In this document: positions 34,460-42,941 of the stretch, one piece after another
How positions within the stretch are numbered: position 1 is the stretch's first letter
Layout: each line of letters opens with the position of its first letter
DNA from: Pseudomonas sp. P8_229
Lineage (GTDB): Bacteria; Pseudomonadota; Gammaproteobacteria; Pseudomonadales; Pseudomonadaceae
Direction of reading: 5' to 3'
DNA length: 64,000 bases
NCBI RefSeq assembly: GCF_034008635.1
Contig: NZ_CP125378.1
Coordinates: 152,501-216,500, forward strand
Notes under the pieces: model-generated
Told to the model about the DNA's origin: nothing
The model's input: only the letters and a program-made list of their open reading frames with translations
Databases searched by the model: none
Program-made: the position numbers and the translations under genes

Positions 34460-34484
34460 GACGCTTCTGGCCGTTTGCTGCCAT
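34460..34484. repeat. Dispersed small repeat, inverted diverged copy
   Basis: ACGCTTCTGGCCGTTTGCTG (about 34461-34480) is the reverse-complement counterpart of the CAGCAATCGGCCAAAAGCGG element at 31868-31888, with a few substitutions. It lies just after the AT-rich operon, where GC content returns to normal. Confidence 0.45.
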
Positions 34485-34587
34485 CCAATAGAGCGCTGCA
34501 ATCGACCCTTTGTCGCCTCTGCGCCCACCCCGCCTTTTTCGGTCTGTACTTCTGGTTAAACCCTGTCGCTAAAACGAGGTGCATGCG

Positions 34588-34932
34588 ATGAACAACGACC
34601 AGATGGCACCCGAGACAAAAGGCGTTTCGGTGCAGTTGCTGGCAACAGTTGACCTTGGCCCGGAGATCGACGGCATGGCCGGGCGCCAACTCAGGATGCG
34701 TAGGGTGACCATCGAGCCTGGCGGCGTCTTTGGCCCGATTCATAACCATGTAGACAGGCCCGGCACCGTCTACATTCTGCAAGGCACCATCACAGATCAT
34801 CGCGATGGCGTCGCCAGGGATTACGGGCCGGGAGTGGGCTGGCCCGAGGACAGGAACACCACGCACTGGCTGGAGAACAGAGGAACGATTGCGGCAGTGG
34901 AGATCTCGGTCGATATTGTCCGGCAGGAGTGA
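34588..34932 (+). CDS. Cupin domain-containing protein
   Basis: The 114-residue single-domain cupin contains the first metal motif GPIHNHVDRPGTVYILQG, with two histidines and a Tyr in the usual Glu neighbourhood. A reduced second motif (HWLENRG) follows. Small cupins of this kind bind a metal or small ligand; function is unknown. ATG 34588 is chosen because GAGG at 34576-34579 is eight bases upstream. Confidence 0.82.
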   Translation: MNNDQMAPETKGVSVQLLATVDLGPEIDGMAGRQLRMRRVTIEPGGVFGPIHNHVDRPGTVYILQGTITDHRDGVARDYGPGVGWPEDRNTTHWLENRGTIAAVEISVDIVRQE

Positions 34933-34962
34933 GCGCTGGCCGTATTCGGACGCAGCGATCCC

Positions 34963-36315
34963 TCACAACCGGCCTTTCAACCACAGCGAAACTCGCAGGC
35001 CACGCTGTCCCACCTCATCCACAAACCCCAGGCCCACCCGCGCCCCGGTTCGCTCGGCGATTGCCGTGACGATCGACAGCCCCAAGCCAGACCCCGCCTC
35101 CCCCGTGCCCAGGCTGCGGTAAAACGGGTCGAACACCAGCGATTGCTCTTCAACGCTGATACCCGGCCCGGAGTCCCTGATCTCGATGAGCACGCCCTGC
35201 TCCGCTGGCTCGACACTCAAGTCGACCCGGCCGCCCTCCGGGGTGTAGCGGATGGCGTTGTCCACCAGGTTCTTGATCAGGATGAACAGGTCCAGTTCGT
35301 TGATCACGACCTGCACGTCCTCGACGCTTTCCACGCCGATATCGATGCCCTTGTTCTCGGCCAGTGGCAGCAGGTCTTCCAGCACCCGGCGAAACACGGC
35401 ATGCACCGAAACCGCCGTCTCGGCTCGTTGCGTAACTGATTGCGCGGCGGCCAGGGCCAGCAGTTGCTCGATGAGTTTGCGGCTGCGCTCGATGCCTTGG
35501 GCCAAAGGCATAAAGTTTTGCCGGGTTGCCTCGGACATGGGCGTGGACGCCAACCGCTCTGCCTGCAGCGACAGTGCGGTCATTGGCGAACGCAGTTCAT
35601 GGGCGGCATCGGCGATAAACCGCCGTTGCGTTTCCATGGCCTGCGCAACGCGTTTGAGCAACCGATTGATAGCCACGACAAAAGGCCGGATTTCGCTCGG
35701 CAAGTGCTGTTCATCGACAGGGTGCAGCGCCTGCTGGTCGCGCTGATCAATCTCTGCCGAGAGCGTCGCGATGGGCCGGAACAGTTTGCGCACCAGGTCC
35801 CCGACCACCAACAGCAGCACCGGGAACAGAATGAGAAACGGCAGCAGGCTGCGCCAGGCGCTTTCCCGCGCCTCCTTGTCGCGCACGTCGGCCTCTTGCG
35901 CGACCACAATGCGTTCGCCTGTCGAGGTGGTCCTGACCAGAACGCGAAAGTTTTCACCGGCGATGTTCAGCGTCGACAAGCCATCGGCCAATGTCACCGG
36001 AAACGGCAACGGAATGCTGGCGTCGTCGTTGCCGGTCGCTTTGGTGCTATCGGCCAGGTACTGCACGATGATCCGCGACTCTTCGTCATCGCCGACGATC
36101 CGTTCGGCACCGGGATAGCGCAGGGTCATGTGCTGGCGATCGAACAACACCGCCACCTGGTGCAAGCTTTCGTCCTGCATCTCGTGCGCTTCTTTGAGGG
36201 CGGAGATGAACGCGAACGCCCCGGCCAGCACGGCGACGATGAGAATCGCCAGTGACAGCGTGACGGAAAGCCGCAACTGCACCGAGTCGCTCAGACGCCT
36301 TTTGAAACCATCCAT
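34963..36315 (-). CDS. Sensor histidine kinase
   Basis: The 450-residue kinase is of the QseC/PmrB type. TM1 is about 15-38 and TM2 about 157-175 (LLPFLILFPVLLLVVGDLV); between them is a ~120-residue periplasmic sensor. Next come a HAMP-like linker, the phospho-acceptor box DAAHELRSPMTALS, the N-box LVDNAIRYTPEGG and G-boxes RDSGPGI and GSGLGLSIV. It overlaps the upstream response regulator by 25 bases, so they form one two-component pair. The signal is unknown. Confidence 0.92.
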   Translation of the reverse strand: MDGFKRRLSDSVQLRLSVTLSLAILIVAVLAGAFAFISALKEAHEMQDESLHQVAVLFDRQHMTLRYPGAERIVGDDEESRIIVQYLADSTKATGNDDASIPLPFPVTLADGLSTLNIAGENFRVLVRTTSTGERIVVAQEADVRDKEARESAWRSLLPFLILFPVLLLVVGDLVRKLFRPIATLSAEIDQRDQQALHPVDEQHLPSEIRPFVVAINRLLKRVAQAMETQRRFIADAAHELRSPMTALSLQAERLASTPMSEATRQNFMPLAQGIERSRKLIEQLLALAAAQSVTQRAETAVSVHAVFRRVLEDLLPLAENKGIDIGVESVEDVQVVINELDLFILIKNLVDNAIRYTPEGGRVDLSVEPAEQGVLIEIRDSGPGISVEEQSLVFDPFYRSLGTGEAGSGLGLSIVTAIAERTGARVGLGFVDEVGQRGLRVSLWLKGRL

Positions 36316-36956
36316 CCCATCCCCCTGACGTTCTTGATGACATGGTTCCCCAGTTTTCGCCGCAACGCGTGGATCAAAAACTCCACCGCGTTGCTTTCCA
36401 CTTCGTTGCCCCAGCCGTAAATCCGGTCCTCCAGTTCACTGCGCGAAAGAATGGCCCCGGGGCGAATCAACAGCGCCTGCAACAGTGCGAACTCGCGACT
36501 GGAAAGTTGCACCTCGGCGAAGTCAGCGGTGGAGGCCTGTTTGGAAACCAGATTCAATGAAACCTCGCCGTTATCCAGCAGCGATTGCGCGCTGCCACCG
36601 CGACGGCGCAGTACCGCGCGTATGCGCGCCAGCAATTCGGCCATGGCGAAGGGTTTGAGCAGGAAGTCATCAGCGCCGCCATCGAGCCCGCGCAGGCGGT
36701 CATCCAGGCCATCGCGGGCGGTGATGATCAGCAGCGGCACCGGGTTGTTGCGTGCACGAATGGCATCCAGCACATCGAGCCCGTCCTTGCCCGGCAGGCC
36801 GAGGTCGAGCAGCACCAGGTCGTACGTCTGCGTGTCCAGCGCCGCCAACGCGGTGAGGCCGTTTTTTACCCAGTCGGTGGCGTAGCTCGCGTCCTTGAGC
36901 GCACCTTCGATGGCATCCCCAATCATCGGGTCATCTTCGACCAGCAGAATCCGCAT
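36291..36956 (-). CDS. OmpR-family response regulator
   Basis: The 221-residue regulator has an N-terminal receiver (MRILLVEDDPMIGDAIEGAL) with the phosphorylated Asp in LVLLDLGLPGKDG, and a C-terminal winged helix (ISSREFALLQALL-type segment, VESNAVEFLIHALRRKLG). GGAG is seven bases upstream of the ATG. A strong terminator-like hairpin ends only 15 nt before this start, which may limit transcription from the upstream genes. Confidence 0.93.
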   Translation of the reverse strand: MRILLVEDDPMIGDAIEGALKDASYATDWVKNGLTALAALDTQTYDLVLLDLGLPGKDGLDVLDAIRARNNPVPLLIITARDGLDDRLRGLDGGADDFLLKPFAMAELLARIRAVLRRRGGSAQSLLDNGEVSLNLVSKQASTADFAEVQLSSREFALLQALLIRPGAILSRSELEDRIYGWGNEVESNAVEFLIHALRRKLGNHVIKNVRGMGWMVSKGV

Positions 36957-36970
36957 GCACCGCTCCGACA

Positions 36971-37003
36971 GAAAAAGGCGCGACGGTGATTCCCGTCGCG
37001 CCT
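36971..37003 (-). terminator. Terminator/attenuator hairpin before the response regulator
   Basis: On the minus strand an 11-bp perfect stem AGGCGCGACGG/CCGTCGCGCCT (37003-36993 and 36986-36976) with a six-base loop is followed by a run of T (36975-36972). It lies between the lipoprotein gene (stop 37054) and the response regulator ATG (36956). It looks like an intrinsic terminator for the lipoprotein transcript, or an attenuator controlling read-through. Confidence 0.8.
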
Positions 37004-37053
37004 GTATTGAAGCACTTGAACCGGCGTTTGTCCGCCGCCGGTTCCGTGCCGAC

Positions 37054-37491
37054 TTACTGCTGGCCTTTCATCGCATCGAAAGCCTTGAGCAAGTCGTCCA
37101 TGGCCGACTTGCAGTCAGCCTGCTTTGGCGTACTGGCGCGCAGGGCATCAAGCGCACGGTCAATGGCTTTGTCCAGTACATGCCAGTCAGCGGCGGCCCG
37201 AGGCTTGATGCCGGCTTCGGCGGAGTCCCAGGTTGTTTCCAGATCCTTGATACGGGTCTTGGCACCGGGCAGGTCGTTTTTATCGACCAGTGCACTGACG
37301 TCGGCGGCGATGCTGCGGAACTCGCTCAGGTCGCCCAGTTTCGAGCCGGACTGCGCCGGGGCACTCATCGAGCTGGTCGATGCGCCGGCAGCGGGTTTGT
37401 CGGCGGGTTTCGAGCAACCGGCGAGGCTGCCGAGCAGTACCAGAGACGAGATGATCGCAACGTGACGAATAGTCGTTTGAAAGGCGCGCAT
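37054..37491 (-). CDS. Small lipoprotein of unknown function
   Basis: The 145-residue protein has a signal peptide with lipobox LAGC ([16 protein letters not shown], Cys about 26). An Ala/Ser/Pro-rich linker and a helical domain (about 50-145) follow; the latter includes [24 protein letters not shown]. It is followed by a strong hairpin terminator and preceded, 27 nt away, by the COG4705 membrane protein gene on the same strand, so those two probably form an operon. No function is known. Confidence 0.8.
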   Translation of the reverse strand: MRAFQTTIRHVAIISSLVLLGSLAGCSKPADKPAAGASTSSMSAPAQSGSKLGDLSEFRSIAADVSALVDKNDLPGAKTRIKDLETTWDSAEAGIKPRAAADWHVLDKAIDRALDALRASTPKQADCKSAMDDLLKAFDAMKGQQ

Positions 37492-37518
37492 GTGGTTTCC
37501 TTGATAGATGTCTGAACG

Positions 37519-38283
37519 TTATTGAATGGCGGTTTTACGGTTGCCAAGGCTGATTTGCGCGACGGCCACCAACAGCACGATGACGGTCAGGAAGATCGCG
37601 CTGGTCCAGGCAGCGCCCATACCGAGGCCACCATAGGTCTTGGCCTGAGTCAGCAGGTCGCCGAGGGAGGCGCCGAACGGACGGGTGAGGATGTAGGCGA
37701 TCCAGAACGTCAGCACCACGTTGGCCCCCAGGCGCCACGCCAGCAGCGTCGCCGCAATCAGCGCGCCGAAAATCACCGCACCCACGGTGAAGCCCAGGCC
37801 CAGCGCTTCGGTCGCCAGATCGCCGGCAGCGGTGCCCAGGGCAAAGGTGCAGAGCACGGTGGACCAGTAGAAAAGTTCGCGACGCGGCGTGTTGATTTCG
37901 CGAATCGACAGGTTGCGCTCCAGGCTGAACCAGAGCAGGAAATTCAACGCCAGCAGCACCGAGAACACCGCCGTGCTGACGTACAGGCTGATGTCGAGCA
38001 TGTCGGTCATGATGTCGGTGATCTGCGTGCCGACGATGCTCACCAGCACCACGGTCAACCAGTAGATCCACGGCGAGTAGGCGGTTTTGCGCATTTGCAG
38101 GAACAGCGCGCCGCCCAGCAGCAACGCCATGCCGATGCTGGTCCAGCCAGCGCCGAAACCCGCATCCACGGCCAGGAAGTCGGCGCCGGTTTCACCCACC
38201 GTCGTCGATAGAATCTTGATCACCCAGAAGGCCAGTGTCACTTCGGGGACTTTGTTCAGCCATCCGGTTTTAGCGGAATTCAT
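37519..38283 (-). CDS. COG4705 family membrane protein
   Basis: The 254-residue integral membrane protein has seven or eight hydrophobic segments and repeated motifs of the COG4705 family (VPEVTLAFWVIKILSTTVGETGADF; later FYWSTVLCTFALGTAAGDLATEALGLG). The two stretches look like an internal duplication with a repeated GET/GD-L-x pattern. Function is unknown. Start 38283 follows GGAGAGG. Confidence 0.85.
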   Translation of the reverse strand: MNSAKTGWLNKVPEVTLAFWVIKILSTTVGETGADFLAVDAGFGAGWTSIGMALLLGGALFLQMRKTAYSPWIYWLTVVLVSIVGTQITDIMTDMLDISLYVSTAVFSVLLALNFLLWFSLERNLSIREINTPRRELFYWSTVLCTFALGTAAGDLATEALGLGFTVGAVIFGALIAATLLAWRLGANVVLTFWIAYILTRPFGASLGDLLTQAKTYGGLGMGAAWTSAIFLTVIVLLVAVAQISLGNRKTAIQ

Positions 38284-38491
38284 GTGCGGGTAACCTCTCC
38301 TGAGCAGCGTCGAACTTGCGCTGAACGAACGATACGGCCCGATACTTAGCTGAGACTGAGGGCGCAAACCGATTTATCCTCGTCACCCGGCCGGAATCGG
38401 CATACGCTGCCAGATTGAAGGATCAACCCTCTTCAATCCCGACCCCAAGGTGCGAGTTTGCAGTCCACGCCATGACCGCGAGGCATGGATC

Positions 38492-39295
38492 ATGAATACC
38501 TCTTCCCCAACATCCCTGCGACCCGTTCGCCGGCTCACCCACCTGTTCTATTTGCTGTACAGCCTGACGAGCTATCTGCTCTTTCTCGTCACCACCCTGT
38601 ACCTGATCGGCTTTCTTGGCAGACTGCTGGTGCCCAGGCACATCGACTCGGGGCCACAATCCCCCCTCGCTATATCGATAGTCGTCGATATCCTGCTTGT
38701 CACCCTGTTCGGCCTTCAGCAGAGCATCATGGCCAGAAAAGGCTTCAAGGCCTGGCTCACCCGGGTGATCCCCGCCGCCATCGAGCGCGCCACCTACGTG
38801 TTATGCAGCAGTCTGGCGCTGGCGCTGCTGTTGTATGCCTGGCGACCGATTGCCCTACCGGTCTGGAGCGTTGAATCGCCCGCCCTGGGCGCCGTGCTTA
38901 CGGGCCTGTTCTGGCTAGGCTGGGGGCTGGTGTTGCTGGCGACGTTTCTGATCAGTCACTTCGAGCTGTTTGGTCTGAAGCAGGCCATTCGGGCCTTTCA
39001 GGACATCCAGCCAAAGCCCTCGGGTTTCCTCACGCCATCGCTGTACAAGGTGGTCAGGCACCCGATGTACCTGGGCTTTCTGATCGCCTTCTGGGCGACG
39101 CCGGTGATGAGCGTCGGACATCTGCTGTTCGCCCTGACCAGTAGCGTGTACATCCTGATCGGCGCGCATCTGGAAGAGAAAGATCTGGTCAGCGCTTTCG
39201 GCCGCCAATACCTGGACTATCAGCAACGCGTCGGCATGTTGCTGCCGTTTCGCAAAGCAGCGCGGGCGGCCAACAATCGGAAAAAAACGCCTTAG
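38492..39295 (+). CDS. mddA: Methanethiol S-methyltransferase-like membrane protein (MddA/NnrU-nurim type)
   Basis: The 267-residue polytopic protein has five or six membrane segments and the isoprenylcysteine-methyltransferase-like SAM site near the C-terminus (YKVVRHPMYLGFLIAFWATP, later LEEKDLVSAFGRQYLDYQQ). This layout is typical of MddA, which methylates methanethiol to dimethyl sulfide. The related NnrU family is possible. ATG 38492 fits the family start; an upstream in-frame GTG/ATG adds 14 residues. Confidence 0.7.
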   Translation: MNTSSPTSLRPVRRLTHLFYLLYSLTSYLLFLVTTLYLIGFLGRLLVPRHIDSGPQSPLAISIVVDILLVTLFGLQQSIMARKGFKAWLTRVIPAAIERATYVLCSSLALALLLYAWRPIALPVWSVESPALGAVLTGLFWLGWGLVLLATFLISHFELFGLKQAIRAFQDIQPKPSGFLTPSLYKVVRHPMYLGFLIAFWATPVMSVGHLLFALTSSVYILIGAHLEEKDLVSAFGRQYLDYQQRVGMLLPFRKAARAANNRKKTP

Positions 39296-39306
39296 TCGGG
39301 AGCGTA

Positions 39307-39355
39307 CCGGGCGCGGCTGAAGCACCGCTCCGCCCGGCTCACCGGAAATTTTTCT
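39307..39355 (+). terminator. Possible terminator after mddA
   Basis: CCGGGCG (39307-39313) and CGCCCGG (39331-39337) can pair, and a T-run (TTTTT, about 39350-39354) follows 12 bases later. The distance between stem and T-tract is longer than ideal, so termination efficiency is uncertain. Confidence 0.35.
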
Positions 39356-39417
39356 CGGCAGCCGGTTCGATCACCTAACCTCATAGATTGTGTGATCAAC
39401 GAGAACCGGCCCTACCC

Positions 39418-41799
39418 ATGCGCAATGCCTTGAAGTCATTGTTTTTTGTGACGCTGATCCTGCTCGCCCCGGGCGGTTCGACGCTGTGGGCGGCGGACTT
39501 ACTGACGCCATCGATGACCACCACGATACCGTTGGTGGAAGTCTCGCAAAGTGATCTGCAAGCCCTGCAATTGCGCCTCGACGGGTTGAAGCAGCAGATT
39601 TCCGCTGCCAACAATTACAATCAGCTCGAAGGCCCGCAGGACCGGGTACAGGCATTCATCCTGGATGTCGATCGCTTGTCCGCGTCGTTGTTGCCGCAGC
39701 AGGCGCAACTGGCCGTGCAATTGGGAGTGCTCGGCGCGGCACCGGATACGCAGATCGCCGCCGAACAAGTCGACATCGCCGCGCAACGGGCGACGCTCAG
39801 TGAGCAAAAGACCAGGGTCGATACCACGCTCAAGAGCCTCGCTGCGCTCAAACAAAGCGCTGCCGACCTGATCACGCAAATTGCCGGCATCCGGCGCACG
39901 CTGCTCGAAAGCGAACTGACACTGCGCACCGACAGTATTCTGAGTCCGGACTTCTGGTCGCCTTTGGTTTCGCCGGCGCCCGACGACCGGCAGCGGCTGA
40001 TTTTTTTCATCGATCAGGTAAACAGCACCTGGGCCACGGTCTGGGCACCCGGGCAGCGGCTTTTCACTTGCGTGCTGGTGCTGTTGGCGGCGGTGTTCTG
40101 GACCGCCGGACGTCGCCTGGCCGAACGCGGGCTGACCTGGCTGTGCATTCACCGTATGCCGGAGGGACGTCTGCGCCGCAGCGCGCTGGCGTTCGCCTCG
40201 GCACTGGCGACGTTGGGCACCACCGCCATCGCCCTGCACCTGCTGTTTTATGCCTGCACTCGTCACGCGCCATTGACCCCGGTGCTGTCGACGTTTTCCG
40301 AAGAATTCGAAAAAGCCGTGTACGCCTGCGTCCTGATCACCGCCCTGAGCCGCGCGCTACTGTCGACGCAACATCCGTCGTGGCGGCTGCCAGCGATCGC
40401 CGATGCCGTGGCACTGGCGCTGAAACCCTATCCGCGGATTCTCGCCGCCACCCTGTTGGTGCTGGTGACGCTGGTGCAGGTCAGCAACGCCACTGGCATG
40501 AGCAGCCAGATCGTGATTGCCGAGCGCGGGGTGATCGCCATTGTAGTGATCGCAATTCTGGTGCCGATGCTGATGCGCACCGGCAGGGTTCGCAAGGCGT
40601 TGATCACCGCCAATGACCCGGCGGCGGGCAGCACGTTTGCCGGGGTGATCTACAGCGTTGCCACGGTGTCGATGTGCATCTCGGCACTGGCGCTGCTCAC
40701 TGGCTACGTGTCGCTGGCGCGGTTCATCACCTATGAACTGGTGTGGGCCTATATCGTGCTGTCGGGGTTCTATTTGCTGATCGAAGTGGTCAGGGACGCC
40801 TGCGAATACCTGTTCTCTCCGCGCTACTCCGCCGGCAAAACCATCAAGCAGACACTGGGCATGGGCGATCGACGACTCGAGCAAATCTCGACAGTACTGT
40901 CTGGCGTCAGCCGCGCCGGGCTGTTGTTGCTGGCGATTATCGCGCTGTTCGTCGGCGGCATCGGTACCACGCTCGGCCAGTTGACCACCAACATCATGGG
41001 CATCCTCGGCGGCGCCGGGTTACGCAAGCTGAACATCGTGCCCGGCCATCTGATCAATGCGGTGCTGGCGCTGCTGATTGGCATCTACCTGATCCGTGCC
41101 CTGCGCCGTTGGCTCGACAACGAGTTCCTGCCCAAGACCGACATGGACCCGGGCATGTGCGCGTCACTCAGCACACTGTTTTCCAACATCGGTTATGCCG
41201 CAGTCATCCTGCTGACCCTGTCGTCACTGGGTGTGCGCTGGACCAACCTCGCGTGGATCGTCAGTGCGCTGTCGGTGGGGATCGGCTTCGGCCTGCAGGA
41301 GATCGTCAAGAACTTCGTGTCCGGGCTGATCCTGCTGACCGAGCGCCCGGTAAAGGTCGGCGACCTGATCAGCATCAGCGGCGTCGAGGGCGACATCCGC
41401 CGGATCAATGTGCGGGCCACGGAAATCCAGCTCAGCGACCGCTCCATCGTGATCGTGCCCAACTCACAGCTGATCTCGCAAAACCTGCGCAACGTCACCC
41501 TCGGCGGCAGTGCCCAGGGGGTAGCGAGCCTGGAACTGATGTTCCCGCTGGACATCGACCCCGAGCAGGTCAAGGAACTGCTGCTCAATACCTACCGGGA
41601 AAACGAGAACATCCTGGATAAGCCGGCGTCGTACGTGCGTTTCAGCAAACTCTCGCCGGAGGGCATCACCCTGACGGTGACGGGCTATGTCGGCAGCCCG
41701 CGGATAGTTGGCGGGACCAAGAGTGATCTGCTGTTCGAGATTCTCAAGCGCCTGGGGGATGCCGGTATTGCGCTGGCGAAACCTGCGTCGAGTCCCTGA
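39418..41799 (+). CDS. Large mechanosensitive channel, DUF3772-MscS family
   Basis: The 793-residue protein has a signal sequence (MRNALKSLFFVTLILLAPGGSTLWA). A periplasmic coiled-coil DUF3772 domain follows (about 30-190), then about ten membrane segments and a C-terminal MscS domain. The pore helix region is RWTNLAWIVSALSVGIGFG-LQEIVKNFVSG, followed by the MscS beta domain (RPVKVGDLISISGVEGDI). It resembles MscK/YbiO-type channels that open on osmotic downshock. ATG 39418 is used because it starts the signal peptide. Confidence 0.9.
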   Translation: MRNALKSLFFVTLILLAPGGSTLWAADLLTPSMTTTIPLVEVSQSDLQALQLRLDGLKQQISAANNYNQLEGPQDRVQAFILDVDRLSASLLPQQAQLAVQLGVLGAAPDTQIAAEQVDIAAQRATLSEQKTRVDTTLKSLAALKQSAADLITQIAGIRRTLLESELTLRTDSILSPDFWSPLVSPAPDDRQRLIFFIDQVNSTWATVWAPGQRLFTCVLVLLAAVFWTAGRRLAERGLTWLCIHRMPEGRLRRSALAFASALATLGTTAIALHLLFYACTRHAPLTPVLSTFSEEFEKAVYACVLITALSRALLSTQHPSWRLPAIADAVALALKPYPRILAATLLVLVTLVQVSNATGMSSQIVIAERGVIAIVVIAILVPMLMRTGRVRKALITANDPAAGSTFAGVIYSVATVSMCISALALLTGYVSLARFITYELVWAYIVLSGFYLLIEVVRDACEYLFSPRYSAGKTIKQTLGMGDRRLEQISTVLSGVSRAGLLLLAIIALFVGGIGTTLGQLTTNIMGILGGAGLRKLNIVPGHLINAVLALLIGIYLIRALRRWLDNEFLPKTDMDPGMCASLSTLFSNIGYAAVILLTLSSLGVRWTNLAWIVSALSVGIGFGLQEIVKNFVSGLILLTERPVKVGDLISISGVEGDIRRINVRATEIQLSDRSIVIVPNSQLISQNLRNVTLGGSAQGVASLELMFPLDIDPEQVKELLLNTYRENENILDKPASYVRFSKLSPEGITLTVTGYVGSPRIVGGTKSDLLFEILKRLGDAGIALAKPASSP

Positions 41800-41814
41800 C
41801 AGACCATCAAAACC

Positions 41815-42172
41815 TGTGGGAGCAGGCTCACTCCTACAGGGTTCTGTGCTGAACACGAATTTGGCGACTGGCCAAGATCATTGTGGGAGCGGGCTTGCTC
41901 GCGAATGCGCCGGGTCAGGCAAAGGGGTGTTGACTGACACGGCCCCTTCGCGAGCAAGCCCGCTCCCACAGGATTCTGTGGTGAACACGAATTTGGCGAC
42001 TGGCCAAGATCATTGTGGGAGCGGGCTTGCTCGCGAAGGCGCCGGGGCAGGCAAAGAGATGGTGACTGACACAGCCTCTTCACGAGCAGGCTCACTCCTA
42101 CAGGGGGTACCTGCTAACCACAGGATCGATGGCTGGCAGAAATCCCTTGTGGGAGCGAGCCTGCTCGCGAAT
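41815..42172. repeat. Cluster of REP pairs between the MscS gene and the ABC permease
   Basis: The 377-base gap is filled by inverted REP pairs such as GTGGGAGCGGGCTTGCTCGCG (in part) and CGCGAGCAAGCCCGCTCCCAC. A linker GAACACGAATTTGGCGACTG occurs twice, at 41851 and 41983, a 132-bp period. Two units plus flanking half copies are visible. This is the same class of element as the longer arrays at 49-50 and 55-56 kb, but a different sequence family. Confidence 0.9.
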
Positions 42173-42176
42173 GGGT

Positions 42177-42941
42177 TCAGGCCGGCGCCCAGCGCCGGTG
42201 CAGCCACCGCGCAAACGCGTCCAGCGCAAAACCCAGCACGCCGATCAGCAGCACCATCGCCATCAGTTCCGAATACGCCAGGCGGTCCCGCGTGTCGAGA
42301 ATGAAGTAACCCAACCCAGCGCTGACCCCAAGCATTTCGCACGGCACCAGCACGATCCACAGAATGCCGATCGACAGCCGCACGCCGGTCAGCACATGGC
42401 CGAGCACCCCGGGCAGGATCACCTTGCGCAGGGTTTCCCAGCGGGTGGCGCTGAGGCTGCGACTGAGCTGCAGCCAGCGTGGGTCGAGTTGACGCACACC
42501 GGCCACGGTGTTGAGCAGGATCGGCCACACCGCAGCGAAGGTCAGCAGAAAGTAGATCGGCTGATCGCCAACCCCCATCAGCATCACCACCACCGGCATC
42601 CACGACAGCGGCGAGATCATCCGCAGAAACTGAAACGCCGGCGTGGTCGCCGCTTCCAGATGCCGGTAGCTGCCGATCATCAGCCCCAGCGGTACACCAA
42701 TCAGCAATGCCAGCAGCAGGCCGAGCAGAATCCGCTTCAGGCTGACCAACACATGCTCGTACAGCTCCGGGCGCAGCAGCAGTTCGCCGAGGCTGGCCAG
42801 CGTGGTTTCCGGGGAAAAGCGCAACGCCAGGCTGTCGTTGCCGCCGAGCAGATGCACGCCCAGCCACCACAACAGCAACAGGCACAACAGCCCGGCGACA
42901 CCCAGCGCGCCGTGCAAGGTCGAGGAAGATCGCTGACGCAT
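42177..42941 (-). CDS. ABC transporter permease (SsuC/TauC type)
   Basis: The 254-residue inner-membrane protein has about six TM segments and the EAA-loop of the nitrate/sulfonate/taurine permease family (LSATRWETLRKVILPGVLGHVLTG). It starts in the one-base overlap with the end of the substrate-binding protein gene and is the last gene of the leftward operon. REP elements directly follow its stop. Confidence 0.9.
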   Translation of the reverse strand: MRQRSSSTLHGALGVAGLLCLLLLWWLGVHLLGGNDSLALRFSPETTLASLGELLLRPELYEHVLVSLKRILLGLLLALLIGVPLGLMIGSYRHLEAATTPAFQFLRMISPLSWMPVVVMLMGVGDQPIYFLLTFAAVWPILLNTVAGVRQLDPRWLQLSRSLSATRWETLRKVILPGVLGHVLTGVRLSIGILWIVLVPCEMLGVSAGLGYFILDTRDRLAYSELMAMVLLIGVLGFALDAFARWLHRRWAPA

